Shown in pieces: positions 23,601 to 33,200 of a stretch of 64,000 bases of DNA. Position numbers and translations under genes: made by a program. The stretch's first letter is position 1. Every line of letters begins with the position of its first letter. Source of the stretch: Lineus longissimus (taxonomy: Eukaryota > Nemertea > Pilidiophora > Heteronemertea > Lineidae); contig NC_088311.1 of NCBI RefSeq assembly GCF_910592395.1, positions 10,668,501 to 10,732,500 of the forward strand. The letters are read 5' to 3'. Under the pieces are notes generated by a model that was given only the letters and a program-made list of their open reading frames with translations, made no database searches and had not been told where the DNA came from.

Positions 23601-24037
23601 TGCATGCATTGCAAGGGACAAACCAATTGTTTGGCAATACAGTAGAACCTCTCTATTAAGGACACCCTCAGGACTGACAAGTGGTGTCCTTAATAGAGAG
23701 GTGTCCTGATTTGAGAGGTCAAATTGAATGGACACAACCAATTTGGAACCAAAATCAGTGTCCTTAATAGAAAGGTTGTCCTTAATAGAGAGGGGTCCGC
23801 TAAGGGAGGTTCCACTGTAATATGTTTTTGTCATTATCTTCTGCTCATCCTCAATCATCTACTATGTCCATCGTCACAACAGTATCTATAGATTTGAATG
23901 CAGAATTTTTTTCACCTACCAGTACATAAGTCTTCAATTTTCGACACATTACATTCCAGAGTTTCATTGAGCCAATTTAACAAATCATGTCGACTCCAAG
24001 TAACGTCTGTACTGTTACTGACGACGTTTACAGCCAT
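14550..24037 (-). CDS. MAPRE: End-binding protein (EB1/MAPRE family), complete coding region, 8 coding exons
   Basis: This protein tracks growing microtubule plus ends and recruits SxIP and CAP-Gly partners. Exons in order are 24037-23920, 23126-23085, 22327-22206, 19669-19426, 19052-18931, 18441-18298, 17597-17577 and 14612-14550. The lengths total 876 nt (291 aa plus stop) and all phases match. The N-terminal ~125 residues form the calponin-homology domain ([51 protein letters not shown]). A basic Pro/Gly linker follows to about residue 205. Then comes the EB-homology coiled coil with [20 protein letters not shown], and an acidic tail ending DEY, the EEY/F-type motif bound by CAP-Gly domains. 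The start ATG has an upstream acceptor (CAG at 24051-24049), so at least one 5' UTR exon lies further upstream. The paralogue (MAPRE1/2/3) is not decided. Confidence 0.95.
14698..14972. mobile_element. piggyBac-like MITE (TTAACCCTTTAGCACTC family)
   Basis: The right end GGAGTGCTAAAGGGTTAA ends at 14972. The left end is more diverged, after a TTAA at 14698. The internal stretch AGCTTTTTCCTTCAACGCC, then TGTGGACGCCCGC, matches the inverted segment of the copy at 37454-37570, so this is the same family. It lies in the last EB1 intron. Confidence 0.6.
15028..15465. repeat. 220-bp tandem duplication in the last EB1 intron
   Basis: Two copies start GAGAATGATGTAACAAGTTG at 15028 and 15248. Both contain TTTCAAGTCCACTGGGT, GCTCTGAGCAGAGCTGCGAC (a short palindrome in the first half) and TATTTCACACC. 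They differ at scattered sites. Confidence 0.8.
16480..16805. repeat. Dispersed repeat, copy 1 (pair with 22500-22880)
   Basis: GCACATGAGTAGAT, GATTGGTCGAGAAATAAA and ATGCACTAC(A/G)TCAATG occur in the same order and strand as in 22500-22880. Both copies are in EB1 introns. The 110-codon - strand frame here is not shared with the other copy, so it is not a gene. Confidence 0.65.
17577..17597 (-). CDS. MAPRE: EB1 21-nt micro-exon
   Basis: Seven codons (DGNNPDE) lie between a good acceptor (TTATTGTAG) and donor (GTAAGG). It is phase 0 on both sides, so it can be skipped without changing frame. It lies between the coiled-coil exon and the acidic tail exon. Confidence 0.85.
18298..18441 (-). CDS. 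MAPRE: EB1 exon with the EB-homology coiled coil
   Basis: Acceptor CTTTCAG and donor GTAAGAG bound 48 codons. They hold the family signature [13 protein letters not shown] and then LCQDDG and ILYATE. This is the dimerisation and SxIP-partner site. Confidence 0.94.
18931..19052 (-). CDS. MAPRE: EB1 linker exon
   Basis: Acceptor TTTCTCCAG is followed by codons rich in Ala, Pro, Lys, Arg and Gln. The donor GTTGGT is weak but has the required GT and gives the correct phase. The low-complexity basic linker is typical of EB proteins. Confidence 0.85.
19426..19669 (-). CDS. MAPRE: EB1 exon, end of the CH domain and start of the linker
   Basis: Acceptor GTATTTCAG and donor GTAAGT. It codes for [20 protein letters not shown] and then [10 protein letters not shown], nearly identical to vertebrate EB proteins, followed by a variable linker. 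Confidence 0.94.
20438..22187. mobile_element. DNA transposon-like element with CGTATTTTCCGG termini (~1.75 kb)
   Basis: The left end (ACCGTATTTTCCGGATTAT, then repeated GACCCGCAC) is the inverted counterpart of the right end (...GGGTCATACGCCGGAAAATACAGTAT). Both subterminal zones repeat AAGACCCGCACC. The interior carries a ~60-bp G/C-rich tandem unit at 20880-21030 (GTACATTGGGGG...CCCCCCAA) and duplicated blocks (21158-21330 and 21433-21707). I see no transposase, so it looks non-autonomous. It lies in an EB1 intron. Confidence 0.65.
21158..21707. repeat. Two-block direct duplication inside the CGTATTTTCCGG element
   Basis: Block 1 (CATGTCATGACACCCAGGAG, then TTTCCAAATCAGTCCGTCAA) occurs at 21166-21252 and 21439-21526. 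Block 2 (AATGTCACAACTGTCTCC, then GCAGACGATTTTTA) occurs at about 21266-21330 and 21638-21707. The second set is separated by an extra ~110 bp. Confidence 0.7.
22206..22327 (-). CDS. MAPRE: EB1 exon, central CH domain
   Basis: Acceptor GTTTTTAG and donor GTATG. It codes for [20 protein letters not shown] and then [15 protein letters not shown], the conserved microtubule-binding CH segment. Confidence 0.93.
22500..22880. repeat. Dispersed repeat, copy 2 (pair with 16480-16805)
   Basis: Ordered matches to the earlier copy are GGCACATGAGTAGATTGACA, GGATTGGTCGAGAAATAAAC and CACTACGTCAATGCAC. It contains an insertion relative to copy 1. Non-coding. Confidence 0.65.
23085..23126 (-). CDS. MAPRE: EB1 42-nt exon
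   Basis: Acceptor CTTTTTTAG and donor GTAAGT. It codes for [14 protein letters not shown] and completes codons split on both sides. Human EB1 has GAAYCQFMDMLFPG in the same place. Confidence 0.9.
23640..23817. mobile_element. Intact TA-flanked MITE, CAGTAGAACC family (178 bp)
   Basis: The termini CAGTAGAACCTCTCTATTAA and GGGAGGTTCCACTG are inverted and flanked by TA (23638-39 and 23818-19). The interior has two to three copies of TGTCCTTAATAGAGAGG. This copy is the best reference for the family in the window. It lies in the first EB1 coding intron. Confidence 0.85.
23920..24037 (-). CDS. MAPRE: EB1 start exon
   Basis: ATG at 24037-24035 follows an acceptor (TTATTTCAG|AATTCTCCATC), so the 5' UTR is split. 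It codes for [20 protein letters not shown] and then [20 protein letters not shown], matching the N terminus of EB proteins. The donor is GTAGGT. Confidence 0.93.
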
Positions 24038-24129
24038 GATGGAGAATTCTGAAATAAAATGAACAAAAATTCAAACACAAAGTATGTATGCACCTGGACA
24101 CCAACACATGTGATAGACTCAAAAGTTAA

Positions 24130-24340
24130 TTTAAAGACCGGTATTATTTACCCGACCGTCGGATCTACATTGAAGGAAATCGGTCTTGTTTACCCGACCG
24201 TCAGATCTCGAGTGAAGGAAATCGGTCCCGTGTACACGACGGTCGGGTGACCAATACTGAAATTCTTCACTCCATGCTCCAGACCCGACACCGTCATGTC
24301 TCGAGTGAAGGAATTTGGTACTATTCACCCGGCTGTCCGG
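24130..24340. repeat. Minisatellite, ~48-bp unit with TTTACCCGACCGTC
   Basis: Three to four diverged units contain GAAGGAAATCGGTC and ACCCGACCGTCnGATC. It lies just upstream of the EB1 start exon, within its first, non-coding intron or promoter-proximal zone. Confidence 0.65.
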
Positions 24341-24979
24341 CGCAAGTCTGCTGACAAGGTTGTGCAACCAAACTACAACACCAGAACTTGGTCTGAGGTG
24401 TAGTAGGAGAAAAGATCCTCGAACAGAAGCAGGAGAAAGAAGGGATACTAGTATGTATGGCCCGCTTGACCTACATCCACCGCCCTTGTTTCCCCTAATT
24501 TCCCGCTCACTAACCCTAGTGGCGGCTTCGGGAACGTTGGCCACCCGATGATGTCATCAACTGAGTCGTTGGGTCAATAGCGCGGGGAATCTTGACTCGA
24601 GAGCAAATACATTATATTGTAGTCGGGTCAATAGCGCAGAAAATCTTCAGTCAAGACACGACAGTCGGGCGAATGATAATTTTCTAATTTAAATCGAACA
24701 TTTTTTGCCATCTTTCCGATTGACCACATCAGCTATGTAGTGTAACAACTTCATTTATTACGACATTTCTTCAATGGCGCGAAATCCAAGTCGGCAAGTG
24801 CAAATGCCAAATGATGTGTATAGGCCTAGGCCTAGTAAAATTTCCTCAGGCCTTTTTCTGGAGCGGTTGTGGTTAGAATGAACTTTTGAATATATCTAAA
24901 AGCTGGGACAAGATGTAACTATCAATTTGACGTCGGTATGAGCAAGTCCGAGAGCAATTAACTTATCTTCAGGAACGAG

Positions 24980-25116
24980 TTTACAATCCCCCGATCACGG
25001 CCCAAAAAAAAAAGTCATCGGTTGACTAACGAAGTGCCACCGCACTGCCACTGTTCAATGCCAACGGATTTATTGTATGCAATCAAACTACGTCATTTCT
25101 GATCGGGGATTGTAAA
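24980..25116. mobile_element. Short MITE with TTTACAATCCCCGATC termini
   Basis: The left TTTACAATCCCCCGATCA and right TGATCGGGGATTGTAAA are inverted copies around ~100 bp of non-coding sequence. Confidence 0.65.
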
Positions 25117-25449
25117 TTTTGACCGCAATGAATATAAACTACTGTCCCCACACCCTTTCCAGTGTTTCGCAATAATCATACCGGACATGTACATGTCATG
25201 CATGTGTGTACATGGATACACACAAATGCATGGCGACGATAGACGCGGGCGAGGCGACCGGTTTCCTGCGAAACGTCACACTCCTTTAAAACAAAAGGTT
25301 TCAGCCGATTTATCATTTAGACAATATCACGCACTGATTCTAGATTTCCTTTATCATTTATTCATCATATTTTCGTAATCACCACTCTAGTAAAATAGAA
25401 ATTAGTGAATAGAAATTACCAAAATAGACGAACGAAATGAACAGTGTCT

Positions 25450-25620
25450 GTATGTCCGTACGTCCAAATTGCGGTTGTTTCGCTCCCTGACCTTTTCGCC
25501 CCCAGTCGTTTCGCTCCCTTGGACTTTTTGTTGGGATTGACCCCGGGAAAGTACAAGTGGCAAAGTAGATGTGCTTTCTAGGGTTGTCAAATCTACAAAG
25601 CAGGAATCGTTTGGTCATCT
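25450..25620. repeat. Arm 1 of a distant inverted repeat (GGGAGCGAAACGAC cluster)
   Basis: The inverse of this segment reappears at 28361-28440 and 28712-28805. Shared pieces are AAAGTAGATGTGCTTTC (and its complement) and a run of three to four GGGAGCGAAA(C/A)GAC motifs. Confidence 0.75.
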
Positions 25621-27021
25621 GCTGTTTGATCTTTGGCAGGTCACTTGTCTCTCATTCTTTATCATTCGTCGGTCATCAAGAGTGTGATCCTGGGCAAGCA
25701 AGTCTATCTTCTCTTGCAGTCATATCATGAGATCTGCGACTTATTTTGGCGTCTAGACATCAGTCATTAGCATCCATCTTTTGAAAAAAAAACTTTGAAG
25801 AAGTCGGCTCAGTATTTTTTCGCACTTCCGTTCAAAGGTACAGTGATATGGAGTGAAGACTTATTAAATCAGTCTTGTCTAATTATTGATGGTTACATCT
25901 ACAGTCATGCTCAGTGATAAAATCAGCGGTTAATGTTCGCTGTTCGGTTCCCCGACCCTTACCTCATTAGCTGGGTCAAGTTGCTTTACCTTAGCAATGT
26001 TGTGGCAGGTTGTAAATTGTACAGCGAGGTTGTAAACTGTCGTTTGTGTTGCCTGGTCGGGAAGTCTACTTTCATACAAGCCAGGTGTCAACATTGTCTC
26101 TGTGGCTGTGAACTGTCTTCTCTGTAGTCACGTCGAGGTGTCTCACCCTCAGGTAGGCCATGTTGTAACCTAATTGTCACAATGATAGTCAGGCTATAAC
26201 ACAATAATGTGGGGGAGGTGGGTGACAGAGTTGGCAATAAACACAAGAATCTTTCCTACACACAAGACTCAATCTGAAGAAGACATACATTATAACTGTC
26301 TCCTCTGCAGCAGGTCGAGCTGTTGTGTCATATCTACATTGAACGATTCTACGACGGAGAATTCGATCGACCATGTTCTTTGAGTGTTGACTGGTGCCAG
26401 ATATCATATCCTTCTTGCTGACTTTGAGCTGATAATCTGTGGGTCAGTCTCCGGTCATGTAATGATGAGGCAAAATACAATTTGTAGTGTCTCCTCCAGG
26501 GTTGTGACTGTCTTCGGAGAGTGTGTGACTAACAGACACAGTTGGTAAATTTGACACGAACAAGTCTCTCCGGTTTTCATGATCAAGACCCAAGCAGCGT
26601 TGCCTCCCGCCTGATGAGATGCATACGTACTTAAGTTATGACCCAATATAGCATTATTGTCTCATGGTAGAAGTCATTTCTGAAGGACACGCCGGTACGT
26701 CATCCCCAGCTGATATGTAACACAGGAGTAAATCCGTATGACACTCATCCTCTCTTTTCGTCGCAGCAGGTGCTGCCATCGGAGCTAAGAAAATGGAACT
26801 AGGCAATTGCCTAAAATTAAAAATCACTCCCGTTTTTTGGGCGGGGACGATTTACAGCTGGAACCCCAGAACCAACTACCGCAGATTCGTCATTCATCAA
26901 GTCAAAGCAAGCATGAACCTGGTTTAATCTGTGGTTTATCTTACTGACAAATAGACTGGCGAGACACTTGTAAAGCACTCCAATTCTACCATCATTACTC
27001 CCATGGGTACGTCTTATGTGC
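25621..27021. other. Spacer without recognisable genes
   Basis: No splice-supported coding exon is visible. Loose repetition of AGGTTGTAAA(C/T)TGT and CTGTCTCCTC is present. The non-coding first exon of the EB1 gene may lie in 24.3-28 kb, but I could not locate it. Confidence 0.4.
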
Positions 27022-27068
27022 GTATTATCAGAGTCTTTCAAGTAAATTATTTATTTGAAAGACTCTGG
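27022..27068. repeat. Short perfect hairpin
   Basis: CAGAGTCTTTCAA and TTGAAAGACTCTG pair around a ~12-nt AT loop. It is adjacent to the next MITE and may be a decayed element end. Confidence 0.55.
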
Positions 27069-27092
27069 TATTATGTAACGAAGTAGCCTACT

Positions 27093-27249
27093 GGGCTGAG
27101 TTGTTCAAAATAACGTTAGCTTTAACGGGGACGTTAAGTCTTAACGTGAACATCTTAATGAGTTTAACTTAAAGAGATAACATCCTTAAGGATACTTAAC
27201 GTAACCGTTAGGGATAACGTGACTTTTGTGCTTTTGAACAACTGGGCCC
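27093..27249. mobile_element. MITE with GGGC..AGTTGTTCAAAA termini
   Basis: The left GGGCTGAGTTGTTCAAAA is the inverted counterpart of the right TTTTGAACAACTGGGCCC. The interior is full of TAACGTTA-like repeats (AACGTTAAGTCTTAACGT). Non-coding. Confidence 0.75.
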
Positions 27250-27699
27250 TGATGGTCAACGATTTCGACCCTGAAAAGTACCTGGGTACATTTCCATGAA
27301 AAGTGAATTCAAGTATTTTTCAACCCCAACGACACTTTGTGCGGATGTTTTTGTTTTCATGCGGAAGTTTTCTGGAACCATGCTTGTTTTCGAGTCGGGT
27401 GCCCTCCAATCACGATTTTCCTTGATTCGGCTCACATTCCCGTTTTATCGTGATATATTCTTAATGAATCACGCTTTGTGCTGATTTACTGCAATCATGA
27501 TTTTACCTGACATTTTGAGTGGAATTAAAGTAGACACCTTTTTCCTCAATTGTCCTCGATGGTTGAAACAGGAACACATGGCCTTAACTCTGAAAATAGA
27601 CCAGGAGGTTTCCAAGACTGGTGATATCCCAGCTTGTGATACAGGTTTTGGATACTCCTAGGCTTATCATGTTTACACTATATATCGAGAGGCGGGGAT

Positions 27700-28360
27700 A
27701 TATTGAAAACAACTGGTGCAAGAATGGTGATATCAAAACCCCAGATGAATAGTCAAGTCATCAGATAGTCAAGTGACTCGCAAACAATCTCTCTCCAGAT
27801 GAATATAGGCCTACACTGGGATAAAAGTTAACTTGTCCGAGATTTTATTTGATTATACTGGTATATACACATGAATGTATATTTATATACATTTATATAT
27901 GTATAGTGACTTGTGCAAATTCAAAATGCCAGCCAATCAAGAAGATAGACAAGTGAATTGCCCAAGGTCTTGATCACCAAACAGACAAATGACTTGCCCT
28001 AGATGACCCATGTAACCAATAAATAGGTAGCCAAATGACTTGCCCGAGGTCACACTGTAGACGTCAAAAAAACTTAGACAGGACTGATTTCCAAGGACCA
28101 TACTCGAGATGACCCATCAATAAGATCTTGGACAAGTGACTTAGTGCACAAAGTCACACACTAGATGACCAATCTATGAACTAGACAATTAGTGACTTGC
28201 CCATGATCACAAATTCATAAAAGCCTATTAAAAATATGTCAAGATTGAATGCCACTTGGCCACAAGATAGACAAGATCGAGGCTCTACCCTGATATATCA
28301 CTCGTGATTCAACTGCAAGAGACAAGTGACCTGCCGAAGATCACCGATGGCCCGGGCGAT
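27700..28360. repeat. Diffuse array of CAAGTGACTTGCCC motifs
   Basis: AAGTGACTTG(C/G)CC(A/C) plus AGATGACC and AGACAA recur at irregular 40-70 bp spacing, suggesting a very old minisatellite. No ORF. Confidence 0.45.
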
Positions 28361-28805
28361 GGCCAAACGATTCCTTCTCTGTAGATCTGACAACCTTGGA
28401 AAGCACATCTACTTTGACATTTGTACTTTCCCGCAAATGCAGTGAATAGCATTGTTCATGTGGAGTTGATCTATGAATTTCAACAAATCTTAATCATTGT
28501 ACCTGTGTAAAAGGAATGCAAGTCCCTCCGGAATCGAAGTCCGGTCCTTTTGTCAAAGTGAGTCGCCGAGTTCCTTTGTTGAAGATGATGTAGCTAACCC
28601 TAACCAAACCATTAACCACATTCGTTGACAATACACAGCTATTGTATGGGGTCCTGCATTCCTAGGACGTCCATTCCTATTACACCTGGGTATGGTACTT
28701 TCTCAATTCCCGACAAAAAGTCCCAGGGAGCGAAATGACTTCGAGTTCGACTTGGAGCGAAACGACTGGGAGCGAAAAGGTCAGGGAGCGAAACGACCGG
28801 ATACA
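28361..28805. repeat. Arm 2 of the distant inverted repeat, split by ~270 bp
   Basis: 28361-28440 and 28712-28805 are the inverse of 25450-25620. The ~270 bp between them is absent from arm 1, so it is an insertion here or a deletion there. The second half carries four GGGAGCGAAA motifs about 350-440 bp upstream of the SCP2-type gene start. Confidence 0.7.
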
Positions 28806-29148
28806 TGTCCGTCCGGTTCCTAGACTCGTTCCTAGAAATTCAACAGGGTTAGTGTATGATCACTAAACGGCGTTGAAAGTGAAAAATGAATACAGCAGAG
28901 ACCTAGTCAAAAGGAATTTATCGGCTTAATTGATCTGTGTGGTTCGTGGTGATTTCAATAACAGTTGTTTCCTATTTTTGCTTGCTCTGAAAATGTCTGG
29001 TATCGTGCATCGAGGTTGGCTGAGTCAACTTTATGATAGATGGCGCTGTAGTTAGTAAAAATTGGCCTTGAACTAAAAGATCAATACAATGATACAATGG
29101 GCTAAATATCCTTGTTCTTGCGCATAAATTAACATTCATTCCGAGACA

Positions 29149-29257
29149 ATGAGCCGTAGAACAAGAATGGCGTCATACGTTTGTGGCGTAGGAATGACTA
29201 GATTTAGTCGTCCTTTCACTAGGAAATGGGATTACCCCGATATTGGAGCTGAAGCAG
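29149..29257 (+). CDS. SCP2: SCP2-thiolase first coding exon with two possible starts
   Basis: ATG at 29149 and ATG at 29167 are in frame. The exon codes for [15 protein letters not shown] and then [11 protein letters not shown], with donor GTAGGC at 29258. GVGMTRF matches the N-terminal thiolase strand of SCPx (GVGMTKF). Confidence 0.9.
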
Positions 29258-30247
29258 GTAGGCCGCAAACATTCAAATCATTTGTTTTTCATTTTTAGGC
29301 TATCGTTGAATGCGCTGAAAATCACCAGGCCAACGCCCAGTTGATGTTGCTGTCCAGACTAAAACACAAAGGAGCTAACAAGAAATTTAAAATTCCACAC
29401 TTCCTATAGCCTGTAGCACTTTTTGCCTCAAATCCTTGTGGTCTATCTAAATAAAATAACAAGGGTCTGGCTGCTGCCCACATTTTCATCATCACAGGGT
29501 GGTCCAGAAAAAACGCAACCGGATACTTCCACTAAGACCATTGATACCAGTGGATGAGAATATTTCTAGAAGAAGAATGATACCAAGATTGATCGATTCT
29601 GTTCAGCCCCTAACCTTGCACTTTGTATACATGACCCCCCCTTTTTAAATCACATTGACCACTAACTTGAATGCTTGGCTACATTAATATTAGGCCATCC
29701 ATGTACAATCTCATATTTCAATATTTTGCGATCTTTCATTGATTTATTGTCCCTTTCCATATTTTGCAGCACGAAAAGCACTCGCAGATGCCCGGATTGA
29801 CTATAGTCAAGTGGAAGCTGTTGTTGCAAGCTACTCTTTTGGTGACACCACAAGCGGTCAGAAGGCAGTCTACAAGCTCGGCTTGACCGGAGTCCCCATT
29901 TTCAATGTGAATAATGCTTGTTCGTCGGGGTCCTCTGCTCTGTTCATGGCACGGATGTTGGTGCAGAGCGGGTACAAGTGTGTCTTAGCCGTCGGTAGGT
30001 GGACGCTAATTTTTTCAACATCACTTTATGGTTGGTATAATCAGTCCAATCATGAATATTTTGCGTGATTGGGGCATATTTTCATTGTCAATGAATGTCA
30101 CGTCACACCAGTTTGAATTTGCCATTGGCAGTGTGCCGAGTGGCTAGGGCAAACCTTAGACCCCCAAATGACCATTGGGCTTTGCTGACGATTGTTAGCT
30201 CACCTCTTAGCAGAGGTGAGCTTATCCCATACCGTGGCGTCCGTCGT

Positions 30248-30286
<39 letters not shown>

Positions 30287-33200
30287 GCGTCGTCGTCGTC
30301 GTCCGTCGTCCGTTAGCAGGGCACGTTTCGTAACTGTTAGAGCTATTGAGTTGAAACTTGGTACACATGTACCCTTATGTAATGACACCTGGGAGACCAA
30401 GTTTCGGTCCGATTCGTTTCATGGTTTGGCCACCAGGGGGCCAAACGTTAAAAGTGAAAATATGCAATATCTCCCTCAATAGTAGTCGGGAAATTTTGAA
30501 AAAAATATGGTAGGTACTTCTAGCAAAGGTGCATCATATATCCTCCGGGTTTTTGATTTGACCTCCTTTTCAAGGTCACAGAGGTCAAATGGTGTAAATT
30601 GGCCGTTAGGATGTAACGATGGCACGTTTCTAAACTGCAATGACTATTGATACCAAATTTGGTACACATTTACCCCTTAGTCAGCTGATCTCAGGGTCCG
30701 AAGTTTGGTCCAATATGATTCACCACTTGACCACCAGGGGGCAAAATCCCAAAACCTTAAAAATGTGATTATTCCTTAACTTCTTGCCCGATTGCCACCA
30801 ATTTGATATCATGGGTACATCTAACCACCATACAGTATATGTCACACAGGTTTTTAATTTGACCTTCTTGTCAAGGTCACAGAGGTCAAATGGCGTAAAT
30901 TCGCCGTCAGGCCGTAACAATGGCACGTTTCTTAACTGCAATGACTATTGATCACAAATTAAGTACACATGTACCCCTTGGTCAGGTGATCTCAGGTACC
31001 GAAGTTTGGTGCGATCTGATTTGCCGTTTGGCCTCCAGGGAGGGGGCCAAATCCTAAATTCTTCAAAATGCCATTATTCCTAGTAATGACTTGCCCGATT
31101 GGCACCAATTTTATATCATAGGTACATCTAATTCTAACAACCATTCAATGTGTCACCCGGGTCTTCTTTGATTTGACCTACTTTTCAAGGTCACAGAGGT
31201 CGAATGCACTGTAAATTGGCCATTTTGGGGAAATTGTAATTGCTTGGACCTACATCAAACCTAACACTACATGACACAAGACCATGCTCTTTATCCATCT
31301 TTCCTCCACATGAGGTGAGCACAATGGCCCTGGCCATTTCATTTTTAATTTTTGCCATGACCATATATCCTAAATTTACTCTTGGTCTCGAATGAAGCTT
31401 TTAAAAAGAAAATCCGGCAGGTTGATTGCGTTCCAGAGCCCAAAACGCTGCAGACTTGAAGGGTCTTTTTATTGTAAGTCCCTGCAACTCCTGAAAAGCA
31501 TGCTCTGGTCAGGTACTGCATGTCGTAATTGGCACCTTCCTCACATTAGGTGTTACCTATTGCTTCACAAACAATTCCACATGCATAATAATTGTATTCT
31601 GTTCTACATGTAGGCCATGGGACGAGTGGCAAAAATGTGTCTAGAAAAAGGATTCCGTTTGACAAATTAGCGGGCAAATTGAAAACAGTCGTTTTTGGGT
31701 AACATGGGGGTGCTGATTTCAAAAATCAATTTTTCTCCCACGTAAAGTTGCACATTAAGTCAGAAATGAGACCCTTAATAGGGCCTAATGGTCCCAAAGT
31801 AGGGGTCAAAAAGTTGATGTCATCGAAACATGTCAACATGGGTATCAAAATGAAGGTCTATGGGGGTACTTTAACATTGCATAGTTTTTGGCCCCCTTAA
31901 CGAACCGTGGGACCCCCCAGGGAGGGTCAAAAAGGGCAAAAGTGGAAACTTTGACCCTGTCCCACGATCTTCATAGGGGCTATAAATGGATAAAAACTGT
32001 TTTATTTGACAGTAATCGTATAGACCTTCAAAATGATACCCATGACAACACTCTCGGGGTAAGGGTTGCCGAGATAGTAATTTTGACCCCTTTTTAGGCT
32101 CCAAATTTGAGATCTCGAAAACCTTTTGCCCAAGGGTGTCGTCATGGGTATCTATGAAAAGGTCTATGTGAGTACTGTCGAATAAAACAGCTTTTATCCA
32201 CATGCGGTGCCCATGAAGCTCATGGGAGGCGGTCATAGTTTCCACTTTTGCCCTTTTTGACCCTCCCTGGGGGGTCCCACGGTTCGTTAAGGGGGCCAAA
32301 AACTATGCAATGTTAAAGTACCCCCATAGACCTTCATTTTGATACCCATGTTGACATGTTTCGATGACATCAACTTTTTGACCCCTACTTTGGGACCATT
32401 AGGCCCTATTAAGGGTCTCATTTCTGACTTAATGTGCAACTTTACGCCGGAGAAAAATTGATTTTTGAAATCAGCACCCCCATGTTACCCAAAAACGACT
32501 GTTTTCAATTTGCCCGCTAATTTGTCAAACGGAACTTCACATAAGTCTTTATGAATTCTTGATGCTATATTGTATGTCTGTATATTTATCACTACATATT
32601 TGTATGCTGTGGGGTTTTTTTTGCACTCAGCTCACTAATTACTTTAAATCAATTTACTGATTATCACTTAGCCTATTTTAGTGAACTCCAGAAACAACCC
32701 TTGGCCTATTTCCTGATATCTAAAAATGTCACATATTATATGATGTACAAGTACTGGGTATACTTAACCATTGCATGATGCAAAACACCTTGTCAATAGA
32801 ATCATTAGTACGTGTACACTCGTTAATGTACATGTTGCGTTTTAAAAGTCGAGTTTGGTATCTGGTGTTGGGTATACTTGAGCACTCATTGCATGGATGC
32901 AAAACAACTTATCATTAGAATCATTGGTACATTTGTACAATGTCGGGGATGTTCCTTTCATGTGGCATTATGGTCGAGTTTTGGTATCTTGGTTCTGAAT
33001 GCATGGAGAAGAAGAAAAAGTGATTCTGGCCTGGATGAGAAACTGAAAAAAAATTTTATGGTATCTAGGGGCAGAGAATTTTTAAAATGGTTGAAAAACT
33101 CACTGAGTGGATTTCAGGACCTTACATATTGTCACTAAACTGTTATCCGGTCACTGTCCATACCACCTGCCAAAAATATGCAAAGGTGTTTAGAGGATGC

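Noticed and set aside
31871-32299. A 142-codon frame and its opposite-strand partner sharing [13 protein letters not shown]
   Set aside because: Both come from the two arms of the palindrome; the identical start is a mirror copy, not a gene.
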